64,000 nucleotides of DNA, taken from NCBI GenBank assembly GCA_904063045.1, contig CAJFCJ010000011.1:248001-312000 (forward strand). Direction: 5' to 3'. The notes beneath the pieces were generated by a model. That model saw only the letters and a list, made by a program, of their open reading frames with translations, made no database searches and was not told the DNA's origin. Below are positions 48,546 through 58,649 of this stretch, in pieces (positions within the stretch are counted from its first letter, which is position 1; each line of letters begins with the position of its first letter). This DNA comes from Dimorphilus gyrociliatus (lineage: Eukaryota > Annelida > Polychaeta > Dinophilidae). The position numbers were made by a program, and so were the translations under genes.

Positions 48546-50355
48546 ATGCCACAACCAATTAGTTTGTTAGAACAATCGGCTCAATGCTATTTGGATAATG
48601 CTAAAAGTATTCCATTTTGGTTGGCTCTCAAACCTAAAACTGGTTTACTATATATTTTTATGGATAAGAAATTCAAGGATTTAATTTATTGTTACGAAGC
48701 TATTTGGAAGTTGACACCACCGGAGGATAGTTGGGAGGAAATATCAACGCAGATGATTGGCGAGAATGATCATCCGTGGGATTATTTAGGCTGTTCTAGA
48801 TGTTTTAGGTTAAAGATTTGTTGGCCAATAACGAAGCGATTAATTGACAGAAATTGGATATTTCTCATAAATACGTTTACAGAACGAGTGACCAGGCAAA
48901 ATCTTTTAATTCCTTCGTTCGTTTACGCCCTAATGGAAAGGAAACATTGGTCTTTCTATTATATTTTCAAAAGGATAACTAATGAACAATCGGAGAATAC
49001 TTTAACCCAAGTTTTCACTCAAATACTAAACTCAAACCTAAAAGATAAATTCGAATTATTACACGAACTATTAAACGTTGAAGATAAACTACAAATTCAT
49101 AATAAAGGCTTAGAATTGGATATAATGAAAGCTTGTACAGAGCGCGATGTACGATTAGAAGATTTCAAAAGTGTCTTATCTCTAGGAGATTGTATAAGCG
49201 ACTCAACTTCTCATATTATTAGAATAGCTTTGAGTAGTTTCAGGCAAAGAAACGCTGAAATTTTTATATATATTTTGAATAAGCATCCAGAGATAATTCA
49301 AATATTCTTTGAAATTGAACAAGTTGAATTCCTTTTAAGTACAGCTTCAGAAATTATTGAATATCTACTGGATAAAAATCCAAATATAATTGCAGTTTTG
49401 GATTATTGGCTATCAAATGAAATAAAGAAATATGAATATGGTAATTACAATAATACAAACATATTAAAGAGAGATTTAAGGAATTTGTATAAAGTTCAAG
49501 TTTTAATCAGTTATTTTTCAAATAAGACTACTATATACGAATTATATGATATTTGGTTTGATAATGTTAGGAGGCAATTCGCAAAAACAAAGAGTAAAGG
49601 ATATTTCCTACCCTGTTTAGTTACTATAGTTAAATGTTTAGATAAATACGGTCTATCAATGGAAGAGCCTGGAAATAGATTCTGTTATTGGATTTTCAAG
49701 CAAAAATCTTCAATTGATAATATCGATTTTTGGCATTTAGATATCTGTTGTATAACTGAAAGAGTTTTATATACATTCCTTAAATATGGATATACATTTA
49801 CTGGAGATTTATCTATCTATTTCGAAGAGTTTTCATGTAATTTATCATTGTTTTTTTTTTTTTTTTGTTAAGAATATCTCTTATTGTTTTCTCTTCTTCC
49901 CTTTAGCCGGAGTTTTATTAAAAACTCTCTCAATATTCTATTACGCTTCGAGTAATACTATTCCTTTACCTGTGGATTTTTTGAAGGAAACTCTATCGAT
50001 TGTACAACCAAGATCGTTGATAAATTTAAGTGCTGTTGCGGTAAGGAGATTGAAATGTCAATCAATGAAAAAGTTTGTTAATTCTTTAAATCTTCCATCA
50101 AAAATAAATAATCAAATTCTACTTAAAGAACATTTAACGTTGTTCGACATAACTAGAAGGATAAATTTTGGAATATTTAATGAGAATTTTTCAAATGACC
50201 TAGAAACTATTAATAATCTCTTAAATGAAAGAGTTTTTGACGATAAGCACAATCATCACGATTCGTTCAACGGTAATGTATCTTCCGAATGCGATCTTTA
50301 TTATTCAAGCGACGAAGAGCAAACAAGACAATTCGAAAGTGAGGATGAAAATTGA
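48546..50355 (+). CDS. SOCS-box family protein, array copy 4
   Basis: Two exons, 48546-49836 and 49907-50355 (70-base phase-1 intron), encode 579 residues. The ATG at 48546 (MPQPISLLEQSAQCYLDNAK) aligns with copy 1, its closest relative by eye (VPFWLALTPKKGLLYIF against IPFWLALKPKTGLLYIF). The signature reads CSRCFRLKICWPITKRLID; LKRDLRNLYKVQV and LSMEEPGNRFC are shared with copy 3. The SOCS box is PRSLINLSAVAVRRLK with Ser in place of Cys, and LNLPSKIN at the Cul5 box. The tail has acidic/Ser runs (YYSSDEEQ). Like the others, it lacks a signal peptide or membrane segment, so it should be cytosolic or nuclear. Confidence 0.75.
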
Positions 50356-50673
50356 ATAGAATTTTTGTCAAATTGTACCAATTATTTAATAATTTTTTTC
50401 AAATAGTTTAAATCTTATAAATAAACTTCATTTTTAATATAAAATGTAGTTTTTTCAATAATTATGTTAACAAAAAGAATAGCGAACTAATCAAGTCAGA
50501 AACTGTGTCAAATTTATACTTGTATTGAAAAAAATTTATTATATTATAACTCAATGTCAAAACATCATATTTCCAATTGAACTATAAGAGGATATAAGCA
50601 ATTGTTGTCATGTTGAGTTGATGTTAAACTTACCTTCAAGAAGTATCGTTGTCATTCGATTACTGCCTTCGAA
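50356..50673. other. Spacer
   Basis: 318 bases between SOCS-box copy 4 and the first TRIM-like gene. AT-rich; nothing recognised. Confidence 0.4.
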
Positions 50674-51867
50674 ATGTTTCTAAATGGAATGTCAGAGCAT
50701 CATAGACTGCTCTTCCTGGAGCAAGAAGTTAAAAAGATGAGACAACTTTCAGAGCGTTACAGATGTGAAGAGATGATTTCAAAGAAAAGGCTGGAAAAAC
50801 ATTTAAGAAGCATACGTAAATATTTTATTGGTTTCGAGCTAAAGATAAGGAAAGAATTGAACCTTACGTATCTTATGCAGACGAAAAGGATAGCCGAATA
50901 CACAACGTACATTCAAAGGCTATTAAAAACTCATCGTAGTCTCTATCCTGAAGAGAGATTCGAGATTGAACAGAGAATGATGCATATGAGACAGTCAATT
51001 AACGCAACAACTATATCGGTAAATTTGGTGGATCGTCACTTTGAAGCTCCCGCTTATCTTAATATTACAGAAAGGTATCAACCTTATTACAAGATTAAGC
51101 AGACAATGTTTCTTGGGGCTAATGATTTGAACAGTATTTCCGGTGTTCTTAGAATGGATGATAAATTACTATTGACAAAGGTATATGATAAAGAAACTAT
51201 TTTAGACGCTTACTCCCTGGATGGTGGCTACTTGAAAGAATTTTGGAAGGGACCCGTTCAAATAACTTCTATTATAACCGATTATAGGCAGTTTTACGTT
51301 TACGCTGCTTTCTATTGTAAAAACTTAATCTGTAGAGCCATTGTTCATGGTAATAGCTACCATTTTTATCCTTGGGTAATGATTACTAAACCACAAGAGG
51401 TGCTTAATTGCGGAGTTGACGATCTACTCTGTTGGTATAACAAAAATGTAATATGTAGATTAAACGTAAATGGAGAGAAACTATGGAGTTTGAAAGTTGA
51501 TGGTCTTAAAGGTATCTGCTCGTTCAACCTGCCAAGAATTCATTTGTTTTATACGTATCATCATAAGAGTATCGTTTTAAGAGATGCTAATAAGAAGGGT
51601 AGAAGGATATTTCGCCGTAGATTTCAAGGTTCAAAAACTTTTACCGGAATGACTGCAAGTACATTTGGTTTAATGATTTCTGAACCAAAGAAGGCGGAGA
51701 TTCAGATAATGGATCCGGAGACGTTACAATTGGTAGCGAAATTACCAACAACAGATAGACCTTGTAAATTACATTCATATTGCGATGGTTTCCAATTTGT
51801 TATCTACGCAATACTATACGACCATGAAAGAAACCTTAAAAAGCTATCGATATTACATTACGAATAG
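50674..51867 (+). CDS. TRIM-like coiled-coil protein without RING, copy A1
   Basis: Intronless, 397 residues. Residues 8-110 are a basic coiled coil (FLEQEVKKMRQLSERYRCEE onward). The rest is beta-rich, with repeated strand motifs such as AYSLDGGYLKEFWKG and LNVNGEKLWSLKVDG, like a beta-propeller of the kind on some TRIM proteins. There is no RING or B-box. The same layout and the LDGxYL motif occur in the RING gene at 56024, so I treat it as a paralogue that lacks or lost the RING. It could act as a partner or dominant form of a RING ligase, or have a separate role. No named orthologue recognised. The intronless state in an intron-rich genome suggests retroposition or duplication of an intronless parent. 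Confidence 0.65.
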   Translation: MFLNGMSEHHRLLFLEQEVKKMRQLSERYRCEEMISKKRLEKHLRSIRKYFIGFELKIRKELNLTYLMQTKRIAEYTTYIQRLLKTHRSLYPEERFEIEQRMMHMRQSINATTISVNLVDRHFEAPAYLNITERYQPYYKIKQTMFLGANDLNSISGVLRMDDKLLLTKVYDKETILDAYSLDGGYLKEFWKGPVQITSIITDYRQFYVYAAFYCKNLICRAIVHGNSYHFYPWVMITKPQEVLNCGVDDLLCWYNKNVICRLNVNGEKLWSLKVDGLKGICSFNLPRIHLFYTYHHKSIVLRDANKKGRRIFRRRFQGSKTFTGMTASTFGLMISEPKKAEIQIMDPETLQLVAKLPTTDRPCKLHSYCDGFQFVIYAILYDHERNLKKLSILHYE

Positions 51868-52224
51868 TCTATTATCAACAATCAAAAGACTAAACTATTA
51901 TCTAGATTAATAAGATATAACGTCACTTTCGACCTATATAACATTCTATTATTATTGTTATTATTATTAAAACGCTTATAGTTCAATTGAAGGGTAATCT
52001 TGTTCGTTTTCAATATGGTTGTGGGTTGTTATCTAATTGTTTTTATTCGCAGCGGTGTTGGCATAATATAGACAAATCGTGCTTGCAAATAAATGAATTC
52101 GTGTTAAATGTAATCACTATAGGATAGAAATTAATAATTGACTATATTGGTTTGCTGCGTTTGCGTGTGTGCGCGCGTGTACGTGTTTTTTTTTATAGGG
52201 ATTAGTATCGATTATCCTTATCAG
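51868..52224. other. Spacer before tRNA
   Basis: 357 bases with GT/GC alternating sequence at about 52161-52185. No gene recognised. Confidence 0.4.
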
Positions 52225-52298
52225 GGCCCGTTAGCTCAGTTGGTTAGAGCGCCGTGCTGATAACGCGGAGGTCGTGGGTTCGACCCCCATGCGGGCCA
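52225..52298 (+). tRNA. tRNA-Ile (anticodon GAT)
   Basis: A full cloverleaf can be drawn. The acceptor stem GGCCCGT pairs with GCGGGCC (last pair T-G), followed by discriminator A at 52298. The D-arm and A box read TAGCTCAGTTGG. The anticodon stem CCGTG pairs with CGCGG (one T-G) around loop CTGATAA, with anticodon GAT at 52259-52261. The T-arm and B box hold GGGTTCGACCC. No intron, no encoded CCA. Internal A and B boxes support RNA polymerase III transcription. Confidence 0.95.
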
Positions 52299-52909
52299 GG
52301 TTTGTACTTTTTGTACAAACATACAAACATACGCGTATATCTAATATAAGCGAAATCTTGAAATCACAGCAATCATGTGACTCCGTTAATAGACTTAAGC
52401 GATGACGTATTCTGATTTCGTTTATTCGCTAATATTTTTTTTTCTTTTGATACAAAATATTATTAAGACAAACAACACGCAATATAGTTGACCTACTTTC
52501 AAGTAATTTGAGATAGCAAAATCGTTTGAATATAATATTAAAGGATTTTTAAAAAAATGCTACAGATACTATATATATCTTGAAAAGGTTTCAATTTGCG
52601 GTTGTGTAAAGTGGTCTTTGCAGAACAAACTAGAAAGAAAAAGGGATGGTTTAGCTATATTAACAAGGATTGTATAAATACAATATTGTATTACATATTC
52701 TATAGAAATCATACATCGAACGTCACAACAGTTTTCAGAGTATTCCCTTTACAAATAAAACACAAAGAAAAGAGGCTTACACGCATTGTATATTATTCAA
52801 AAAGATTGGATGTACGGCAAACCATAAACAATAATATGACAAACATTTGCTGTTTTTGAAACGAGCTGCTGATAAAATATGATACACTATGGGGATTGTG
52901 CACGGTTTC
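52299..52909. other. Intergenic region
   Basis: Between the tRNA and the 3' end of the GPCR gene. An 87-codon open frame at 52596-52859 (plus) starts at TTG, is basic and low in complexity, and has no family match. The rest is AT-rich. Confidence 0.4.
52301..52319 (+). terminator. RNA polymerase III terminator with hairpin
   Basis: A T5 run at 52308-52312, ten bases after the tRNA, is the expected polymerase III stop. It is the loop of a perfect 7-base inverted repeat, TTTGTAC and GTACAAA. The T run alone suffices by known rules; the stem is an extra. Confidence 0.6.
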
Positions 52910-53933
52910 CTACTTAGATGGGAATTTCAATAGACTTCTGAGAAGTTGAATGTACAAACTCCTGTAAGTTCTATTCGTCCATGCATAAATTAGAATATTC
53001 ACGGCAGAGTTTGTCCTTAGCATGCTATTGCTCATTCTAAAGGAAAATAATGAAAAAATGTCGACAAGACTACCAAGATAATTTAATTTAATTAATAACA
53101 AACCTATCGAATATAACAGGCATAGTTTTCACTTGAGTTTTGACCAAAAATTCCACAACAACCGGACTTACTAAAATAACGTAGACTATCCAAATAATGA
53201 AAAATTGTTTTGCAGTTTTAAACTCAAATCTTTTATGTTTTACCGATTGAGTTGGCAATCCATTATCAGTCATTTCGGCTGAAGAGACGGTTGTAACTGC
53301 TTGTTGGGTAATATTTATACGAGCTACTCTCTTCCTTGATTTTTGAATTCCTCGAAATATTAGAATATAGAATAATGCAATTATTAGTATGTTTATCATT
53401 AGACAAATTAGACCAATAATTAGAGAATAAGGTTTACCAGATTGATTGGATTTCATTTCACAAGTAAGATATACAGTACGAAAATGGTATTCGGTAAATA
53501 AAAGTGGCCAGGACGAGAATAATCCACTGAAAACCCATAGACAAACACAGAATATTATTGAATTTTCATCCGAAAATAGCTTAATATATAATTCTCGTTT
53601 TCTCAAAACATATATATATCTGTTCACTGCTATTAAAGCTAAACTAAATTGAGATGCTATTACCGGAATTAAATAGAATGGCATATAATATTTACAAATA
53701 ACATCATTTTTCGATGGGATAAAAAATGCTATCCAATTAAGAATATTTAAAAAGCAAACTAAACCATCTGATATTGCCAAACTGAATACGAAAATGTTTG
53801 TAGATTGGGAATACTTTTTACTTTTTATCAGAATACCAATTGTTATTAAATTTCCAAAAGTTCCAAAGATAAATATAACCAATATTTCGTAAACTGCACC
53901 TAAGATATCTGTATAATATGGAGGTTGGTCCAT
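52910..53933 (-). CDS. Class A (rhodopsin-type) G-protein-coupled receptor, orphan
   Basis: Two exons, 53933-53104 and 53069-52910, joined across a 34-base intron, encode 329 residues. Seven hydrophobic segments are visible. TM1 has GTFGNLITIGIL, TM2 has SLAISDG (the LAxxD motif). A Cys before TM3 (NDVICKYY) can pair with the Cys in loop 2 (YLTCEMKS). TM3 ends in VNRYIYVL in place of DRY. TM6 has FFIIWIVYVILVSPVV without the usual CWxP order. TM7 has NSAVNILIY, which fits NPxxY with Pro replaced by Val. It should be a plasma-membrane peptide or amine type receptor; the ligand cannot be inferred. The intron phase is clean (GATAG joined to TCTTGTC). Confidence 0.8.
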
Positions 53934-54789
53934 TTTTTATACCTTGAATATGATTTCTCTCCTCTCTCTTCTTTCTCTTAATGAAAAAAGATTGCTTCAC
54001 TTTCTGCCACTCTAAGTAAACTGCTTTTCAAATATGACAAACATTTTTTACAAACTAATTATAACCAACTACCAGATGGCGTTTTACTTGCTTTGCTAAT
54101 AAGATATAACTGTCCCCGTGTTTTTGCACTATTTCTTGATTAAATTAAAGAGATGATAATGATACAATAATCAATAAATAGAAAGGGAAACTAAATATGA
54201 TAAGTCTTTTAGAGAAATGATTAAATTACTAGAAAGATCCACATCGGTTTCCATATTTCATCTGCTTCAAGGTGATGTTCTATTAGTGCTACTTTTCAAG
54301 TGTAAACAAATTAATAAAGCATAAATATCCAATTGTTCTAAACCTCAGTAAAGAAAATTACAAACGCAGTTTCTAGTGAAGTGAATATTAAGTATTCATT
54401 GGTTTCCCTTTTGTATCTTCTATCAAAACTTTTTGTTGATTAGTGTAAAATGAGAATGCTAGAGGAGAATGAAAGATTGAAATGTTGGATAGCTACTGTA
54501 TAAAGATTATTACTAATTATATATCCCGGAAGTTAACTGGAAAAGACAGACATTTTTGAAAGAGTAAGATGATATCTTGAGAAATGAGTATCCTCAAAGA
54601 TATTTCAAGTTGATTGTATATCTCAACCATAAAGCTAATAACTAATTGGATTATATTTCCATATTACAAATGTTTTTGTGTTTTTGTAATACTTTAATTA
54701 ATGTTAAACATTTAGCCAGAGTAAATACATAGTAGTTTGTATTGTATCATCTATTTTCAAGTACCAGCATCTTTTGGCAAAATAACATC
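53934..54789. other. Intergenic region
   Basis: Between the GPCR start (minus) and the transposase-derived gene's 3' end (minus). It should hold the GPCR promoter; a CT-rich block at about 53955-53980 is the only marked feature. Confidence 0.4.
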
Positions 54790-55170
54790 CTAGTTTTTGA
54801 AAGATGACCCTTTCAATCCATTTTTCTTCTTGTGAACATAGCTCTTCAATCCATGTCTTCTTAATATTCGTTTGCACGTGGACACTGATATTTTACAAGC
54901 AAATCCGGATAACTCCAATTTTTGTCTAGCTGTTAAAAATGGATTTTTCTTTGAAATTTTCACTAATTTTCTCTCTTCCATTAATGATAATATCTTCGGA
55001 GTGCACAGTTTCGAGAGATTACCAATTACCCCATAATTTATGTATTTTTTCCATATTTTTTGAACGGAACCGCGAGATATTTTTAGATCTTTAGCAATCT
55101 GGTTTAATGACTGTTTATCCAGTCTCTTTTCAATGACCAACCGTCTAATAGGAATTGCAATTGTTGGCAT
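54790..55170 (-). CDS. Transposase-derived double helix-turn-helix protein
   Basis: Single exon ending at 54790. The likely start is the ATG at 55168-55170 (MPTIAIPIRRLVIE); a longer in-frame start exists at 55230. It encodes about 126 residues. HTH 1 is SLNQIAKDLKISRGSVQKIW; HTH 2 covers NPFLTARQKLELSGFACKIS to STCKRILRRHGLKSY. This paired-like double HTH is the DNA-binding half of Tc1/mariner transposases (RILRRHGLK is typical of the end of the second HTH). The protein stops soon after in a basic tail, where the DDE catalytic domain would begin. It is either a truncated transposon copy or a co-opted DNA-binding protein. It is a different lineage from the 35358 gene, which has one HTH only. 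Confidence 0.55.
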   Translation of the reverse strand: MPTIAIPIRRLVIEKRLDKQSLNQIAKDLKISRGSVQKIWKKYINYGVIGNLSKLCTPKILSLMEERKLVKISKKNPFLTARQKLELSGFACKISVSTCKRILRRHGLKSYVHKKKNGLKGSSFKN

Positions 55171-55230
55171 ATTGCTACAGAACGATAATATTCGCACGCG
55201 TACACAAAAGAGAATGTGGGAAAAATCCAA

Positions 55231-56023
55231 AGAGAGTCATTTATTTAATACGCTTTTTCTTATAGGCTGATTAATGGTGTGGTGTGTAGTCATTTTTTGT
55301 TAACCCTATGAAAAATCAAGTAATTCTCTTATTTACGTTGTTAGTCAATCAATTTTATCCGAAAAGGATTAGGAATGAATGTCGGAACGGATGGACACAT
55401 ACCTACCTACCTGTTCGAGAAGATATGTATCTTCCTATTGGATTATCTGAAAGACAATCAATCTATTAGGCCATTGTTACAATGACATTCTCTTTCATAA
55501 TTAAATGATTTAAGAATTGATACTAGTAGAAAATGTTACTTTGGCTCCAATGGACCAACTTCTTTTATACTTCTATTGGATTTTAATTCTTTACCATCTA
55601 ATCCCTTACATCTCACTAATAAATATTATTATCGCTCGTCATTGTATTGTTTGCTACATAACTAATTGTCATTTAATGGGAAATTATATTCTCTTTTCTT
55701 TATGTATATATATATATTTTTTTTTAAAAAAAAAAACATAATAACATTTTTTTTAAAAGAAAAAATCTCTGCTAGACACAACAACTCGTTAAATTTTTTA
55801 TATTGCTAGATGTTATCTAGGTTAGTTTAAATACTAAACAAATTGAAAAAATAAGACTATTACTCAAGTTTTTTGACAGTTGTATCCTAAACAAAAAAAA
55901 GGTATTTCCAGCAAAATAGTTATTCTGCTTTGAAATATTCCAAGGTACAAGGTAAAAATAAGCTTAAAGTTAAACAGAGAGAGAGAGAGAGAGAAAAGAA
56001 AGGAAAAGGAAGAAAAGGAAAAA
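55231..56023. other. Intergenic region
   Basis: AT-rich, with a poly-T/poly-A block at 55718-55766 and a GA microsatellite at about 55976-55994 just upstream of the RING gene. The open frame at 55517-55741 is low-complexity hydrophobic and not believed. Confidence 0.45.
55976..55994. repeat. GA dinucleotide run
   Basis: A purine run about 30-45 bases upstream of the RING gene ATG, in a longer purine-rich leader. It could be a GAGA-type promoter-proximal element, but this is only a composition observation. Confidence 0.6.
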
Positions 56024-57556
56024 ATGTCACTTAAAGAATATATCGTTCGTATGAGAGAGGACTTAATAGTTTGTAAATTATGTAATAATCTATGGATTGA
56101 TAGAGATCCGAGAATCTTGAATTGTTCTCATATATTTTGCTACGATTGTTTAAAAGATTTATTAGAAGAGAGGAATACAGAGGAGAATTTCAATTGTTAT
56201 TCTTGCGGGAAAAGTATCGATATGCCAAAAGAAGGGGGAATTGACGAATTAAATTGTTTCGAAATAATAAAAAGTATCGATTCAACAGATAATTCACAAT
56301 TATCTGATGATATGAACGTTCAAGAGGCGGGTGAAAAGAAATTTGCTGTTATGAACGAAATAAAGCTTATGGAGAATGTTATAGAAAGTACCAATAAGGA
56401 TGAGAATACTAATTTAAACAATTTAAGAAATCACGTTAGAGGAGTTGAAAAGATGTTTGAAAAGCAGGTTGAAGATTTAAGCTTTGAATTAAAATTTCAA
56501 TATCGAAGGCATAGGCGTCTAATAAGATTGTATATAAGAACTTATAATTGGTTTATTAACGTTCCTGATAAGAATTTATTATATAATAAATCGATAATAA
56601 AAAGAATTAAAGAATTAAGACAGAATGCTTTATCTATGAAAATCGATTTGAAATTGAACGATAATTATCTGGAATCGATTGGTCGTATTGAAGTATCAAA
56701 TACTGGTTCATTTACTAATTTTTTAATAAAGAAACGTCATAGAATTATTGGAGCCCCTTACGAAATTGCCGATATTGCTATTGGAATGAATGAATTATAT
56801 ATAATTTGCCTATATTCTAATACGGAAACAGATGTTTGGAAGATACTATGTTATAGTTTAGATGGAGATTATTTAAATTCTTGTATAGAGATTGAAGAAT
56901 TTACAGAGAAATCGGATAGAAAATCTAAAAGAAATTGGATTGTTTCGAGATGTAAATCAGCTATTAGCTATGATTGCTCTTCATTATATCTATCGGCCTT
57001 CTATCCCAATGAGATTCATAAACTTCAACTTTTCGGCAGAAGAGAAAAGATGAAAAGATTCTGTAAAATAAACGCTCAATACATTTGCAGCGTTTTAGAA
57101 GGTCTGCTAATTGTTGAATCTGCCTCCTCTAGAATTTTACTATATAGCGATAGAGGTGAGAAACTTAAGACGTTTCCAAATCGTCATGATATACTGAGTA
57201 TCTGTAGTCTACGCTTACCAACCCTTGTCACTTTCGTTAATACATCAAATGAACTAATTATTATGAATACCAATAATAGAAATAAGAAATCAAAGGTCAA
57301 TTGTCAGTGTCAAATAACCAACTCTATGGTTTTAAAGTCACTTAGTTCATCAATAGCTGTAATGAATAAAGATAGGAAATCAATATTTGAGCTCTATTAC
57401 AACGGAACAGCATTCAGAGATATTATCGTCTTTCAAGAAACACCAATCTGCATGACTTCAAGTTTTAGAGAAAATAAGGATTTTCTATATGTAATAACAA
57501 AGAATACTTCTGGTTTATTATGCTTAAACATTTATAAATCTGTTGTAAAAGTTTAA
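56024..57556 (+). CDS. TRIM-like RING-finger protein, copy A2
   Basis: Intronless, 510 residues. A complete RING of C3HC4 type lies at residues 15-65: CKLC, then NCSHIFCYDC (C-x-H-x2-C-x2-C), then CYSC. This predicts E3 ubiquitin ligase activity with an E2. No B-box follows. A coiled coil spans roughly 100-215, and a beta-rich half with LCYSLDGDYL and YLSAFYPNEIHKLQLFG matches copy A1 at 50674. The layout is like invertebrate TRIM/TRIM2-3-type proteins without B-box; the exact fold of the C-terminal half is not proven. Among the four TRIM-like genes in this window only this one has an intact RING. Confidence 0.75.
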   Translation: MSLKEYIVRMREDLIVCKLCNNLWIDRDPRILNCSHIFCYDCLKDLLEERNTEENFNCYSCGKSIDMPKEGGIDELNCFEIIKSIDSTDNSQLSDDMNVQEAGEKKFAVMNEIKLMENVIESTNKDENTNLNNLRNHVRGVEKMFEKQVEDLSFELKFQYRRHRRLIRLYIRTYNWFINVPDKNLLYNKSIIKRIKELRQNALSMKIDLKLNDNYLESIGRIEVSNTGSFTNFLIKKRHRIIGAPYEIADIAIGMNELYIICLYSNTETDVWKILCYSLDGDYLNSCIEIEEFTEKSDRKSKRNWIVSRCKSAISYDCSSLYLSAFYPNEIHKLQLFGRREKMKRFCKINAQYICSVLEGLLIVESASSRILLYSDRGEKLKTFPNRHDILSICSLRLPTLVTFVNTSNELIIMNTNNRNKKSKVNCQCQITNSMVLKSLSSSIAVMNKDRKSIFELYYNGTAFRDIIVFQETPICMTSSFRENKDFLYVITKNTSGLLCLNIYKSVVKV

Positions 57557-57805
57557 TATTCATTAATTTCTCCATTCATCAATAATCTAGCTTTTCAGTC
57601 TTTTTAAGTAATTTATTAACGTTGTTTGTCAACATTTAACTATAATATCATGTGACTTAGTAACGAATAATACATTATCTTGTGATACAAAGATGATAAT
57701 AGGGATGATTAATATTAAAAATAATATCTATCTTCAATGATAAATTGAAGATAGAAAAGGGGAAGATAGAGACGTAAATTCACTTGTAAGCTTACTGTTT
57801 GTGTA

Positions 57806-58649
57806 TCAATGAAAACATCCACAACATTTTGACGAATTTTTTACTTTTGGAAGAGTATATCTTCTAGCGTTTGCTCTGCATTTCTAGAATATTTGCCATA
57901 AAGTATTTCTTGTTTCGTTTTTATTAATTAATAACTTTTTGTTACCTTTTCAATGATCTCTTTAGTGAGATGATTCAGAGCTTCATTGACATTTTCTCCC
58001 GTTTCGCAGCTAATGCTAAAGAATGGAATATTCCATTCGTTGGCCAACTTAAAAATAATTGGATTTAGATTGATGATTGAATTAAAAATTTGTTTACTAA
58101 GTTTTAAATACTTGTCTGGCATCTTCTTGTTCTTTTATTACGATTTCGTCCGATCTTGGGAAATTACCTATTAACATTAATTGGCAATTTGTCCTTGTAG
58201 TCATCTGAAATGAGTATTACTTTTATGTTTAACAATCAATCTTTTCGTAAAAACCTCTTTTATGACTGGCCATTGCTGTAACTTTATCTTGAAAGTACTA
58301 AACTCATTCATTTCAAACACCATTAGAACTCCATCAGCAGTTTTACATTCCATAATAAGACTTAAACGATCTGATGGATCTATAACCGAAATGGATAATA
58401 CCATCTGCTTTTCTTTTATTGAAACAGTTTTCCTATAACGATCCACGCCACTGCAATCTTTGGTTCCTAAAAGAATAGTAGGAAAACTGCTGGTAATAGT
58501 AGGAGAATGGGAAAGAAGAACTTTTTACCTTCAACCTCTTTATCGAAAGCTTTAGGTATAGACCTTATAAGCCTTGACATCGTATTCAATCTTCCACTCA
58601 TTCTAATCTCAACAAGAACAATTTGAATTTGATTTTTGAAAAAATCCAT
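57806..58649 (-). CDS. Degenerate Rab-like small GTPase (pseudo-GTPase)
   Basis: Five exons in phase (58649-58529, 58466-58255, 58204-58112, 58047-57946, 57883-57806) give 201 residues, a normal Rab length. The Ras fold is clear: IQIVLVE at strand 1, SGVDRYRKTVSI at switch I, DGVLMVFEMNEFSTF (Rab GxIxVYDxT), CQLMLIGNFPRSD, and FFSISCETGENVNEAL (the SAKTGENV block). But all five nucleotide-binding motifs are altered: the P-loop is EIRMSGRLNT instead of GxxxxGKS/T, switch I lacks the expected Thr, DxxG is DPSD, NKxD is NFPRSD and SAK is SCE. The C-terminus ends CCGCFH, a Rab-type double-Cys prenylation tail. It probably sits on a membrane without normal GTP switching. Which Rab it derives from is unclear. 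Confidence 0.8.

Noticed and set aside
52596-52859. 87-codon plus-strand frame after tRNA-Ile
   Set aside because: Begins at TTG, basic low-complexity peptide, no homology or splice signals.
55517-55741. 74-codon plus-strand frame
   Set aside because: Runs into poly-T/poly-A simple sequence; no family match.
57806-58649. Rab-like gene as a plain pseudogene
   Set aside because: Five exons join in phase with no stop, normal length and an intact Cys tail; decay is confined to nucleotide-binding motifs.
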